A DNA stretch of 64,000 nt from Thecaphora thlaspeos (GCA_900291925.1 UWYS01000004.1:992001-1056000); one strand, 5' to 3'. Numbered from the stretch's first letter, positions 32,728 to 43,958 are shown. Numbers and translations are program-made. The notes: a model not told the origin generated them from the sequence alone.

Positions 32728-33683
32728 TTAGGCGAGGCCCTCCTTGACGGACCTGCCTCCGCGGAACGAGCCGGCGCCGACAAAGGCGACGATGGCGAGC
32801 ATGAGGCAGAGGATGATCCACGACATCCATGAAAATGCCTCGAGCGCTTTGACCGAGTTGCAGTAGGGAAACTCATCGCCGCGGTCGCCGCAGCTACCGT
32901 CGACGTTGTTGGTGAGAGCGGCGGCGGCGGCGAGGAAGAAGATCCAGGTGAGGAAGATCCAGATGCCGTGTCCCGCGATCGAAGTGACGATGCCGCCCTT
33001 GCCGGTTAGGAAGAAGACGGTCTGTAGCGTCGCAAGATGGGAGAGAGAGAGAGAGAGAGATGCAGGCAGGACTGTCAGCAAGCCGTTCCTCGATCAAGGC
33101 GAGGTAGAAGGTGATGCTGGACGGTACTGGGGTCTCTTGGATGGACGTCGCCGTCTCTCCATCGGGTATCAGTACACGTGTGAGATCATGCATCCGACCG
33201 TCCCGCCTTGCAGGGCTGGTGGCGGCCGGCGCTCATCGACAAAAAATATCCTAACAAGAGAATATACCATCATGCTGACCGAGGATAGGCATCCGTGATC
33301 CATGCATCCGTGCGTGCGTGCGTCCGTCCTTGCGGTCCGGTCCGGTCGCGCACTGCCCAGCGCACTGGCCGACGCTGACGTTTGCCGTCGACCTAAGCAA
33401 CTGCCGCTGGATGGCCTGATCGCACAAACGAGGAGAAGAGACGAGACGCTATGAAGCTCGGCGCGCAGACACTCACAAAGAGGATACCGAAGACGAAGCC
33501 CCACCATCCGCAGAAGGTGAGGAAGCGGACGGCATCGCGGACGCCGTTGCCAGGGGCGTTGTTGTTGGAGTTGTAGTCGCTGGTGAGGGTGGATGCGATG
33601 ACGGCGGTGATGAAGCTGAGCGTGGTGAAGAAGATGAAGGTGACGGGGTGGCCGCGGCGGATGGCAGCGGAGGCGTCGACCAT
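32728..33683 (-). CDS. MARVEL-domain four-helix membrane protein
   Basis: Two exons, 33683-33477 and 33021-32728, encode 166 residues across a 455-nt intron in phase 0. Four hydrophobic segments are evident. They are FIFFTTLSFITAVIAS and LTFCGWWGFVFGILF in exon 1, with GIWIFLTWIFFLAAAAAL and WIILCLMLAIVAFVGAG in exon 2. A loop with paired cysteines (GSCGDRGDEFPYC) sits between helices 3 and 4. This is the MARVEL arrangement found in fungal plasma-membrane and eisosome-associated proteins. The precise role is unknown. The intron's polypyrimidine tract is a (TC)n microsatellite. Confidence 0.78.
33041..33060. repeat. (GA)n microsatellite inside the MARVEL-gene intron
   Basis: Read on the gene's strand this is a (TC)n tract ending about 20 bases before the ACAG acceptor, so it doubles as the polypyrimidine tract. 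Confidence 0.9.
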
Positions 33684-35447
33684 CTTGTCGGACTAGCTGG
33701 TTGGTAGGTGGGTGGGCTGGGAGAGCTGGCGCTGGGGGAAGAGCGACGGGACTGGAGAGTGAGGAGGTAGAGGTGGCTCGTTGGGGGAGGGCGTTTGGCC
33801 GGCGGCTGGTGGAGACGGATGTGGAAGTTGAGAGAAGGGGGAGAAGGAAGGGAGAGGCGCAGACAAGGAGCTTGTAGGGCTGGCCCCCTTTAAATGTTTG
33901 CCGTCACAAGGCGCGTCGCACAGCCAAAGATAAGAGGGAGCGGTGCGAATCGAGGAAAAAGCCAGGCAGCAGGCTTGCCCTGACGCCCGGCCGCGGCATG
34001 CTCTTTTTGCTGTGTTCAAGCAGGGCGACGTCACTTGATTCGCGCCGTGCCGCCCCTGCTCAGATGCTGGCCTTAGCTTGGCCTCCCACGGGCCGTGTTT
34101 CCCTTCCTCGGCCCCGCCTCTCCCTCCACCTAACTAGCTGCCTCGGTCCCGAGCGATAACTACAGGAACTTCACCTTGCATGTATCCACCTCGGCCCGCT
34201 GCGCGTACGTCCGGCGCACCTTGCTCGCTTGGCTCGACCCTTTTTTCCCGGAGGAGCGACCCGATGCAGTCCCTGCTGCTGCTGCTGCTGAGGCCGCCGG
34301 ATCAATGGCAAAGAAGCACGCAAGCTAGCAAGGCAGGGCAGGGCAGGGCAGGGCAGGACATAGCATGACAGAGCAGAAAAGGGACATCCACGCATTGCAG
34401 CTCCGCCCCCGAGCCTTAAACTTCATCATTCCCCCATGTCCGACCAAAGGAAAAGAAAGGCTGGGTGAGGTCAAACCCTCTTGAAGAAACAGAGTCATGC
34501 CATTTTGCCTTGCTCTGTCCGGCCTCCGATTCAAGGTATGTTTCCATGGCGTCTCTCACGTCACCTTTTCCGTCGTCGAGCAAAAAGCTGCTCTGACAGC
34601 AGCGCAGCGCCAACCACTGTCGCCCTCTCAACCTCGCAGCAGCAGCAGCGCAATGCCAACGCTTCTTCCGAAACGGCCGAGCGTGCCGAAGAGTAAGAGA
34701 GTAGTTGAGGACCCTGACGCATCGATGTCCCTACAGTAGAAGGCCATGCTACCTACCGTACCGGGGTACTGTACGGCTCTGAACCCTGCTTGTCGCTCGT
34801 CGTCATAGGCTAGTACAGTGGGACCTTCCTTGCAGTGCTCCGCCATGATTTTTTTTTGGCAGGATGGAGTGTTCGTCTCGCCGTGGCGTCTGCACCACGT
34901 TGGTCGTACCCCATCTCGATATCGCCGCATCAGATCGTCATCCTCCATCAGAAGGACGATCGTACGTGTCGTCGTCGTCTGTGTCTCGCACCCCGAAAAA
35001 AGGGGGCCCTTACCTACAGTAACTCTCTCGAAGCCTCGACGACCTCATTGTCTAGCCTAATCCGATGCAAGGTACCACAACCTCCCGATTGCGGCGTCTT
35101 CATTCCTAGGCGGTCTCAAGTTGTTCATCCAAAGCTTTCCCAGCTGAGTTCCGTGCAAGCGCATGGAAGAAAGGCCGGACTGTCCCGCCCGATTGAATCG
35201 CTATGCAGCACCTTCATCGGGAGCGTTCGCCACCTCAGCTCAGCTCAGACCCTGCCCTCACATCTCTCTCTCTCTCTGCCCCTCCTACACTGTCTCTCTC
35301 GGGGCGCTTGCATCGTCAAATAGCGTCATCCATTGCATGCGCATCGTCAGAAAGCGTCATCCATAAGGTAGAGTAGTAGCATCCGTAAGATCGAGTCTAG
35401 GTCAAGAAAAAGACAGCGAGAGCAGGTAATTACCTCGACGTCTACTT
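33684..35447. other. Gene-poor intergenic region
   Basis: About 1.76 kb containing the MARVEL-gene promoter, a (GGCAG)n array near 34330-34360, a (CTG)n run near 34272-34289, and three TACAGTA/TACTGTA motifs (34732, 34767, 35015). No gene is supported. Confidence 0.5.
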
Positions 35448-37700
35448 CTAAGAACGGTATCTGAATCCCGACCAATTATCACCCTTCAACTTCTTGGCCT
35501 CATCCACGGTAGCATAGGTACCACCGCTCTGTAGGTGAAGACCATACTGCACCCTTCTCCACCACCCTGCCTGCTTCATCTCTTCCTCCCTGATCCTCTC
35601 CGCCTCAGCGACCAGGTCCCTTCCTCTCTGTTCCTCCTCCGTCATCTCGAGCGCTAGGATCCTCTCGTCCCTCAATCCAGCTTCCCTCTTTGCGTTTTCA
35701 GCCATGACTCCGTGGTGGTACACGAGCGCAGAGGCGATCGAAAGCGTCAAGTAGCCAATCACCACACCGTGGCCCATCTGGAAACGAGGTCCGGTGCGGG
35801 CGGGGTAGATGTTCGACGTAGCCGCGCCGTTGAGGTTGCCAAAGGAGATGACCATCGCCGTCACGACGGCGCGCGTATAGGATCCCTCGGAGTTGCCCAT
35901 GAACAGAGAGATCGTGTTGGGGATCGAGGGATAGATACCGGCGGCTGCACAGGCGAGAGAGAGAGAGAGAGGGGGGGGGGGGGGGGGGACGAACAAAGCA
36001 GAGCGACGTCAGTTCAAACAAGTCCTCGCTTCTTCGGAAAGGTCACCGCTTTCGCGTGTGTGGCGGCCCATTTTGCACAGCGCATCAAAGACTCACCGGC
36101 CAGGTAACAGGCAAAGTACGACAGACCCGGTCGTTCGGTGAGGTCGTTGCCGAGCAGGATCGCATAGCCGACAATGGCGACGAGACCGAGGCCGACGTTG
36201 TAGTACGAGCGGCGCGACGTCTTGTCCGCCAGGAAGCCGACGGCCACCGTCAGCAGACAGGCCACCGCGTAGATCGGGATCGACGTGAGGTTGGCCCGGT
36301 TGGCCGTGTAGCCCAGCTCACGCAGGATCGTCGGCGTGAAGAGCGAAAAGACGTACCTGCGGTGATGCGAAGCGGCGGGCGGGATCGTGGATGCAAGTAG
36401 TATTGACAGGTACGCTTCGACGTCAGTCTCGGCCCCGTCGCGAGAACAAGAGAGAGCGGAAAGGCAGCAGCAACTCACAGAGGTCCACACACGCCGCCAT
36501 AGACGAGCATAGCGACGCAAGTCTTCCAGTCCAGGATACCGCGCCAGACATGCTGCATGCGGAATGTCTCGCCGGCGGCGGAAAACTGCTGGTCCTGCTG
36601 TAGCCTCCAGATGACGGCGCTCCGCTCCTTTTCCGTGAGGAAGGATGCCGTCTCCGGGAAATCGGTGTAGAGCCAAAAGGACAGCACGCCGGCAAGCAGC
36701 GTGACGATGCCGATGAAGATGAAGATGGAACGCCAGCCTTCGTAGTCGCCGAGGCGGACCAGGTTGAGCGCGTAGCTGACAAGTCCACCGAATGCACCGG
36801 CCAGAGTGGCGGCCGAGAAGAAGATGGCGGTTCGTTTGCCCATCTCATTGCGCCGGTACCAGCCGGCGAGGAGGTAGTTGGCGCCCGGGAAGACTGCAAG
36901 CGGGACGCGGTTCAAGGGAGTAAGTAGATGGATCGAGCCGATCAGATCAGCCTTGGAAGAGGGAAGCGCAAGATGGCGAGAGAAAGACAGAGAGAGAGAC
37001 CGTGACTCACGTCCTGCCTCTGTCAGACCAAGGGCGAAACGAGCACCAAGGAGGCCGCCAAAGTTTTGCACGATACCCTGCACGAAGTGGGAGATTGTCG
37101 GACAATGTCAGCAACCAAGGGATGAAGGGAAAGACGACTGGTCTAGACTGCGGGCCGCCCGCCGCTGCTCACCTGCATGGACATACAGATGCCAACGAGC
37201 ACCGTAATGGCCGAGAACCAAATATGGGGTCGGAGCTTCTTGAGCAGGATGTTGGAGGGGATCTCAAAGGCGGCGTCTAGCGGGCGCAACGATGGCAAAG
37301 GCAAGGGTCAGCTTCTCTGCAACAGGACCCACCACACCGCCGCGCGTCGATCTGGAAAGCGGGACCTTACAGGGAAGAAGACGGTCAAACATAGGGTGTA
37401 CTCGTTGCTGGTGAGTCCCAGGTCGGGCTGGAGACCGTAGATCTTTGCGTTTCCAATAGCCCCGCGGTCGAGGAAGGACAGAAGATATAGGAAAGAAAGC
37501 CAGGGAATAACCTTCATATCGATCTTGCGGATGAGCTTCTTTTCGTCGATGTCGTAGGGGAGGCCGGAGGGGTTCGAGGTGAGCTCTTCGTCGTAGGTAT
37601 GCTTGCCGGCGGGGGCGCCGGGATGCTCGCGAGAGAAGGTCTGGGCGACGGGGGCGGAGTCGTCCAGCTTCTTTGTGTCGTCGGCGTACTGTGTCGACAT
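35448..37700 (-). CDS. Dal5-like MFS transporter with a reading-frame anomaly
   Basis: Six exons on the minus strand: 37700-37371, 37276-37173, 37077-37011, 36893-36479, 36356-36097 and 35944-35448. Together they cover an anion:cation symporter-type MFS protein of about 557 residues in the plasma membrane. The first helix follows KVIPWLSFLYLLSFLDRGAIGNA. FEIPSNILLKKL, GLTEAG, FPGANYLLAGWY, LTEKERSAVIWRL and IYPSIPNTISLF are conserved Dal5/allantoate-permease features. All junctions are GT-AG and in phase except exon 1 to exon 2. There the strong donor (CCT|GTAAGG) and only available acceptor (GCTAG|ACG) leave one base missing, because homologues need a Tyr codon split over this site. Either the gene is frameshifted, a base was lost in sequencing, or splicing is unconventional. 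Allantoate, nicotinate or dipeptides are possible substrates. Confidence 0.8.
35955..35988. repeat. (GA)n plus G homopolymer in an MFS-gene intron
   Basis: On the gene strand this is about 17 C followed by (TC)n, immediately before the GTGCAG acceptor. Confidence 0.9.
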
Positions 37701-38873
37701 GGTGGTAAAAAGGGGAGGAACGATGTCGAGGAGGTCGATGGGCGGGTTGGGCGGTCGGCCGGCCGTGCTGGGTGAGCGCGCGGGACGACTGTGCTACTGT
37801 GGCGTGGTGGTGGTAGTGAGAGAGAGGAAAAGAAGAGGAGAGGACGTCGCGGCGGTAGCGAGTAGAGGGAAAAAGGGAGGTGGTGAGGAGGAAGAGGGAA
37901 GAGGAAAGGGGAAAAGGAGGGAAGAAGGGGCAACGAGGCGTTATATGGGAGAATCTGGGCATCGGCGGGCCAAGCGCGGCATCAGAGAAGCGATCCCACG
38001 CCGGTCAAAACGCAGCGCATCAATTCTCGCAACGACGGGCGCCGCCCCCGCCTCCACGGGGTAAGCACTACTCTGCATCACCGTCACGTTCGCCTGGCCA
38101 GACGACGGGCAAGAAGAAAGAGGGCAAATACTGTAGGGGCAGATTCGAATAGCAGCTATCGGAAGTGTATCCGTATGGGATCTGTACGTGGGCAATAACA
38201 TTAACTATACGGGCCGAGATGGGACGCGATGGCCTGCCAAAGGGCCACGAGTCGGGTGCGGCAGCGTGTGCTCGGCCAGTACAGTATGTAGTTGTGAGTC
38301 AGGTGTGCATGGAAGCGGGCGAGGGAGAAGAAGCGAGTGAGGAGCACGTCGCGCTGCGCCGCGCTGCGCCGGTCGTCGGAAAGACTCCTGACTGCGCGGA
38401 CAAGGGAAATGCGGGAAACGGAGGTTTCCGGGCGCAGTCTCTTTCTCGCTTCCTTTTCTTTACTCTGCAGCGGAATCGCAGGCTGGTGGCATGGCCGTGC
38501 ACACTGTTGTACTGTATGAACTGCCGTCGTTGCCGGACTCCCGGACGCCATCACCCGAAACACGAACCACGACCAAGGAACGAGAACGAGAACGAGAACG
38601 GCATGCAACCAAGTCGTTGCTTGTGTACGGATCTCTCCGCCGCCCACGTCGTCCACGCTCCCGTGTGATCGAGACGAGCGAGAGACGATGCAGCAGCGCT
38701 ACGGTGTGAGTATATTATTCATGTTTCACATTATTACTTATTGTCCCCAGCGACACGGGAGTGCCGATGCAGCAGAGTCACCGACAGGCGCCAAGACATC
38801 CGCAAGTCGATGCAGCAGCAGCAGCAGCGTGCGTACATACAATCAGGCCGTAGTTGCTGCTGCCACGCTACAT
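37701..38873. other. MFS-gene promoter region and flank of the retroelement
   Basis: About 1.2 kb. Contains three TACTGTA/TACAGTA motifs (38129, 38280, 38510), a short (GAACGA)n run near 38580, and an AT-rich patch at 38705-38745. No gene is supported. Confidence 0.5.
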
Positions 38874-39060
38874 GTGGTGCCCGTGCGCAGGGCGGGCGCG
38901 TCTGGGGTGATCGGTCGCCGCACCTGGCTTTATTCTCTCGACGCCGTGCAGCCTCGCCCACCTGGCGTGGTGCCCGTGCGCAGGGCGGGCGCGTCTGGGG
39001 TGATCGGCCGCCGCACCTGGCTTTATTCTCTCGACGCCGCGCAGCCTCTCGCACCTGCCT
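38874..39060 (+). repeat. 93-bp tandem duplication at the 5' side of the retroelement
   Basis: Two copies of a 93-bp unit starting GTGGTGCCCGTGCGCAGGGC lie head to tail (38874-38966 and 38967 onward), with only a few differences. They may be part of the element's terminal or leader repeat structure. Confidence 0.9.
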
Positions 39061-39159
39061 CTGCTCCTCCATCCTCTCTGTCGTCGTCGCCCGCCAGGGC
39101 ACCCTTTTCTCGTCTTTTGCCTCCGGCTTTGGCATCCCCCCTCCTCACCCCTCCTCGCC

Positions 39160-40363
39160 ATGGCTCCCGACGACGACACCACCGACGCTACCACTCGCAT
39201 TTGCACACTCTGCAGGACCGCCAAAACCGCTCGACCAGTTTGTCCACCGCACCCGTCCAGACCGCCACGTCGCCACCTGCGTTTCGTACCGCGACGACCG
39301 CCGTCGACCTGCCCCGCCCCGAGCCTCCCCGTCCGGACCTCAACATCCAGCCCACCCAGTTTGTCACGGCCAAGACGCTCAACGCGGCCTTGATCGAGAT
39401 CCGCGGCGCAATCGCGACGGCCGTCAACGCCGTCAACGACCGCATCACCGCGACCGCTCCTGCGATTGAACAAGCCGCTGCCTCGCCCCAAGAGCCGACC
39501 CCCCCCCCCTCGGCGCCCCTCAGCAACTCGGCCATCCCTCGCTCGGCGTTGCGCCGCACCTCGGAAACACCCCGCCACTCGGTACCACGCCTCAGTTCCC
39601 CCTCGCCGCGCCACAGGTCGCCGTGCAGCCCGGTGAGTTCGACCGTCAAGCCCCCATCTTTGAGTGGCTCAACGGCGAGCCGGACCTGGTCGACAAGGTC
39701 TACCGCGACGTCCTCCTGCCGCAGGACCTTGTCAAGCTTGCCGACCCGGCGTGGACCCGCGCCGCCGACGACAGCAGCAGTGCCTACACAGTCGCCGGCG
39801 TAGAAGTCGTGCCATCGCAGACGCAGTCCAACGTCTACAAGGCGTTCCTCAAGGCCGTTCCCAACGTCGGTTTCCTCACCAAGATCTGACTTGTCTTCTC
39901 GAGCCTCCGCGCAGCCGCCAGCCCCGACCGAGCGCTCGGCCCTGCCCTTGCGTCGTTCTTCTGCAAGATCATCGATCTCGAGAGCAAGTACCCTTGGGCT
40001 GTCGTCGTCGACTATTTCCTTCGCGTCTGCCGCAAGCGCTTTGGCCGCGCGACATCACAAGAGTGGACGACGCGCGACACAGCTGCGTGCAAGGACTGCT
40101 TCGAGGGCCTCCTCGCGCGCACCGCCACCGCTCCGTCGACCGCCGCGCCGACTGGCCCGTCCAACGCCACCCGCCGTAAGGCGCAGAACCCAGACGCTGC
40201 CCGACGCCGTGAACCCTGCTTCGCCTGAAACAATGGCGCGTGCCCCGGCAACTGCCAGCGCCGCCACATCTGCGACCGGTGCTTCCAGAGCGACCACGTC
40301 AGCTCCAGCTGCCTCAAAAGGCCGGCCTCGTCGACCAAACCGCCGGCAACCAAGTCGGCCTAA
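39160..40363 (+). pseudogene. DIRS-like gag remnant with zinc knuckle
   Basis: The likely start (39160, MAPDDDTTDATT) leads into a CTLC..(TC) cysteine segment. Coding character then moves between frames, with shifts near 39225 (A run), before 39340, and at the 11-base C run 39499-39509. From about 39520 one frame carries PIFEWLNGEPDLVDKV and then KYPWAVVVDYFLRVCRKRFG. It ends in a Cys/His knuckle (CPGNC..RHICDRC..SDHV..SC) before TAA at 40361. In-frame TGA codons occur at 39887-39889 and 40226-40228. The second sits directly before NNG in a knuckle where WN is common. The protein would bind element RNA. Confidence 0.7.
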
Positions 40364-40434
40364 CACAGCGCCCTGCGCCCCCGAGTGAGTCGTCGAATCC
40401 CCTCCGATTCACCTCTCCCGACCCGCTCGACATC

Positions 40435-42267
40435 ATGCCACGGGTTGCTCTCCCCGCTGCGGAGCAAGGCACGGCTCCTCGCGAACTCACCGCACCGGCA
40501 GCTGTGTTGGCAATACCAGCAGCTGACCGATGCCTCGACCTCCTCCTCACACAGCTCGTCGACCCGCTCCCTCCCACCCGGCCCAACACCAGCATTCCCG
40601 CCAACCTGTTTGACCCGACCGACGCGCCGGCGCGCCACGGTTCGATGCAGGCGGCGCTGCCGCATTGGGAGCGAGCGCTCGCCACATACCCGGATGCCGC
40701 TGTCGCGGCGGCGCTGCTAGGCGCGGTGCGCCACGCACAGCGTCTGCCTCGGCTACACCGGCCCGCTGCAGTCGCAGGGCCGTTTTGAGCGGGTGCACAA
40801 CCTGCCAATGGACGCCGCGGGCGTCGCTCACGTCCAGCGCGAACTCGCCTCGCGCCTCGATGAGGGTCGCCTCACGATTGTCGACCCGGAGGTCGTCAAC
40901 CTCGTCTGCTCGCCCGTCGGCACCGTCCCCAAGCCGCACTCCGACAACTTGCGCACCATCCACCACCTGTCGCATCCTCGCCACTCTGGCGCCAACACCC
41001 TCCCTTCCATCAACAGCGGCATCGGCGACGACTTCACCGCCATCCGCTACGCGGACCTCGCTTGCCTGTTTGACGCCGTGCGCAACCAACGCGGCGCCCT
41101 CTGAAAGGCCGACCTGACGGACGCGTTCCGTCACATCGTCGTCGGCAGCCGGCAGGCCCGTTTGCTCGGCTTGACGTTCGACGGTGTGTTCTACCAGGAG
41201 AACGCGCTCACGTTCGGCGGCAAGAGCTCTCCGTGGCTCTTCAACCTGTTTGCCGAGTTCCTGCATTGGCTCGCCGCTGCCACGGGCGTCGAAGTTGAGC
41301 ACTACCTCGATGACTTTGTTGGCGTGATGCTCCCCGGCACCGACGCCGCCAAGCCCGTCCGAGTCCTCGCGCTTGCGTGCGCCGCGCTCGGCTTCTCTCT
41401 CAACGCTAAGAAGACGTTCCTTGGCCAGACGCGGCTTGAGGTCCTTGGCGTCGAGGTCGACTCACTTGCCCAGACCGCCGGGATCTCTGCCGCTCGGCGC
41501 ACGCGCATCCTTGCCGCCATCGACCACCTTTTGGGCCGACGGGCCGCCACCCTCCTGGACTGGCAGCGCATCGCCGGCCTGCTCCAGTTTGTCACCCTTG
41601 TTTTCCCTCTCGGCCGCGCTTTCCTTCGCCGCCTGTACACGGCGGTGCGCCTGGCCTCGCTCCGCCCAGCCTCGCCACGCCGCGTCCTGCCACAAGCCAG
41701 TGCTGAGCTCGTCTGGTGGCGCGACGTCCTCTCGTCGTGGTGCGGCCGCTCGCTCCTTGAACCCTCGCCGCTGGTTGTCGAGCATGTCTGGACGGACGCC
41801 TCTAAACGCGCTTTCGGCGGTCACTGCGGCCTCATGGCGGCGCCGCGCGGCGTTTTCTCGCGCGAGGTGGCCCGCCGGCATCGCCGGAAGGACATCCGCT
41901 TCCTCGAGGCGCTGCGACGCTTCGCGCCGCACTGGTCCGGCCCTCGTCTCGTCGTCCTATATGTTGACAACACCAACGTCGAGCACGGCCTCCGGTCCGG
42001 CTCGTCGCGCGACCCCCTCACCCAGACGCTCATCCGCGCCATCTTTGCGCTCTGTTGGGAGCGCGACATCACCCTCCGGTCCACTCGCATAGCATGGGTG
42101 GACAACGTCTTTGCTGACCTACTCTCCCGTCGTCGTTTTGCCGAGCTTGGCCGGTCTTTCCCGCAGGCGCATGCTCTGCTCTTCTCCCCGCCGGCAAACA
42201 GCGCATCTACGCTGGCGCCTCTCCCTCGTTCTCCGCCAGCCTCGGGTGTAGTCCCGCTGCCGCCGCT
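40435..42267 (+). pseudogene. DIRS-like reverse transcriptase/RNase H remnant
   Basis: A start at 40435 ([11 protein letters not shown]) reads to about 40743. A few extra bases there (CACGCACAGCG) shift the frame before the [13 protein letters not shown] segment that continues the RT. RT motifs follow: [30 protein letters not shown] (motif A), [12 protein letters not shown] (B) and YLDDF (C). Motif A is preceded by an in-frame TGA at 41102-41104. RNase H follows, with [11 protein letters not shown], an IRFLEAL glutamate, YVDN and ADLLSR as candidate metal ligands. The frame ends before or within the overlap with the recombinase frame near 42200. Confidence 0.8.
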
Positions 42268-43245
42268 TTGCTCTGGCATGGCCTCGCCGCCAGCACGCGC
42301 AAGCGCGGCGACGGGTCCATCGACCGCTACAGATCGTTCGTCTTCCGTTTCTTTGGCCCAAACACCGCCCCCCTCCCTGCCTCGTGCCTTGAGCTCATCG
42401 AGTGGGTCGCCAATCTTGTCCAGACGCGGTCCTACCACAGCATCAAGCACGAGCTGTACCATGTCAAGACGTGGCACATCAACCACGGTCTCAGCCATGC
42501 CGCCTTCACCGACCCTCGTTTCGAGCGCGCCGTCCGCGGCGTCAAGCGCATCCTTGGCATCAAGCCAGCCAAGGCCAAGCTCCCCATCACCCTCCCGCTC
42601 CTCCGCGCCCTCGTCGGCCGCCTCCCGACCCTCGTCGGCATCTCGACGTGGGACGCCGCTGTCTACACCGCGGCTTACATCGTCGCGTTTGCCTGTTTCC
42701 TCCGGTGCGGCGAAGTTGCCTGCAACGACCCCACCTCGGCTCCGCCCCTCGCCGTCTCTGCCGTCAGCTGGTATGCCAACTTTGCCATCACCATCCCGGC
42801 CTCCAAAACCGACCCGTTCCGGCTCGGCGTCGACGTCGTTGCTCCGCGCGTCGGCGGCCCGGAGTGCCCCTACGCTGCGCTCCAGCGCATCACCCCGGCA
42901 TCTCGCCACCCGTCCGACCCGCTCTTCGGCCTCGGCAACGGCCAGCAGCAGCTCTTGCGCAGCCGCTTCATCGACACGCTCCGCCGCGCCATCACCCGGC
43001 TGGGCGTCAACGCGGCCGACTACGCCGGCCACTCTTTCCGCCGCGGCGCGGCTACGTGGGCCGCCTCCCTTGGCGTCGATGCCGAGACAATCAAAACGCT
43101 CGGCCGCTGGTCGTCCGACTGCTACAGGCGGTACATCGACCGCACGGCCTCCGAGCGTCGCGCCCTCACTGGGTCGTCGCTCTACGCCGCGCGTGACGGC
43201 CCTCTCGTCCCGTCCGGGCCGATCTGGCACAACTCGGTCCTATGA
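42268..43245 (+). CDS. Tyrosine recombinase of the DIRS-like element
   Basis: This open frame encodes about 325 residues. It is open further upstream (to about 42180) without an ATG, so it is probably expressed by frameshift or as part of the polyprotein. An N-terminal SAM-like domain ([18 protein letters not shown]..) precedes the catalytic domain. The catalytic set is complete: Arg in CFLRCGEV, His and Arg in HSFRRG, and the Tyr nucleophile in SDCYRRYI, with RW between them. Such enzymes integrate circular cDNA without target-site duplication. The frame is intact although the upstream gag and RT are broken. Confidence 0.85.
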   Translation: MLWHGLAASTRKRGDGSIDRYRSFVFRFFGPNTAPLPASCLELIEWVANLVQTRSYHSIKHELYHVKTWHINHGLSHAAFTDPRFERAVRGVKRILGIKPAKAKLPITLPLLRALVGRLPTLVGISTWDAAVYTAAYIVAFACFLRCGEVACNDPTSAPPLAVSAVSWYANFAITIPASKTDPFRLGVDVVAPRVGGPECPYAALQRITPASRHPSDPLFGLGNGQQQLLRSRFIDTLRRAITRLGVNAADYAGHSFRRGAATWAASLGVDAETIKTLGRWSSDCYRRYIDRTASERRALTGSSLYAARDGPLVPSGPIWHNSVL

Positions 43246-43460
43246 CCCTTTCTCCCTTGATCTGACCAGCGTGGGGTCTCCCGCGTCTCGTCGCGACCGC
43301 TGTCTGCTGCGCAGGCGCCGCGACACTGGTGGCGTGCTGGGAGCCCCTCCCGAGCTCAGGCCCCTCTGGTACCTGCCCGCAACCTATGTTTTCCCCTCTG
43401 GTGTGCCTCTGTCTGTGCGACGGCCGGTCTCCGGGATGGACACAGTGAAAAGTGGTGAGT

Positions 43461-43958
43461 AGGTACTGTATGTCAAGTTGCTTGCCCGTTCCTAGGACCA
43501 TCCGTCAGGGCGCCATCTGTATGTACATACGTACAGTCGTGGGTTGGTCGACGTCGCTTTGACCTGCTTGCAGACAAAAGGCGGGGCAGCCTCCGCTGGA
43601 GGCAGCAGCAGACGGCGCATCCGCTCGCGCTGTAGCCAACTTACTTGGCGCTACATGCTGTAGGCCCGCGTACCCGTAGCCATGGGTCGGCCCGCCCGCT
43701 TGCACATCCAAGGGGAGCGGGCACCTGTATCTTGGCCTAACTTACTTACCTGCCTAAGATTCAGGCCACCACGATATCGAGCCACAGTCACCAGAGTAGT
43801 TACTCTTGTCGCCCACCCCCCCGCCTCCCCCACGACGCGCCGCACAAGCTCCGCGCAAAATGGCCTGCTGAGCGCTCTCTCCCCCCTTCTCTCACTCTCC
43901 TGCCGCGCTTCGACACCACCTCCATCCTCACCCTCACCCACACGCTCCAGCCGGCACA
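43461..43958. other. Intergenic region
   Basis: Follows the retroelement. Contains TACTGTA at 43464-43470 and the promoter of the CoA-binding gene. No gene is seen. Confidence 0.5.

Larger units (their letters stand above)
38874..43460 (+). mobile_element. Degenerate DIRS-like (tyrosine-recombinase) retrotransposon
   Basis: A gag-like reading frame, a reverse transcriptase/RNase H and a tyrosine recombinase follow one another on the + strand. That combination, without integrase or aspartic protease, defines the DIRS/Ngaro order. Boundaries are approximate: the left limit is taken at the tandem 93-bp repeat and the right limit after the recombinase ORF, and no split or inverted terminal repeats were recognised by eye. 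The gag and RT parts carry at least three TGA stops and several frameshifts, whereas the recombinase frame is open. The copy cannot be autonomous as read. Confidence 0.85.

Noticed and set aside
38688..39803. 371-codon + strand ORF at the retroelement's left side
   Set aside because: Its first half lies in AT-rich DNA and the tandem 93-bp repeat; only the later part overlaps real gag-like coding sequence, in a shifting frame.
39887..41104. Selenocysteine or full reassignment of TGA in the retroelement
   Set aside because: Trp elsewhere in the same frames is TGG, host genes end in TGA, and fungi generally lack selenocysteine insertion; mutation or leaky readthrough is simpler.
41821..43230. 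469-codon minus-strand ORF across the retroelement
   Set aside because: It is antisense to the RT/recombinase frames, which have clear motifs; composition is a GC-bias artefact.
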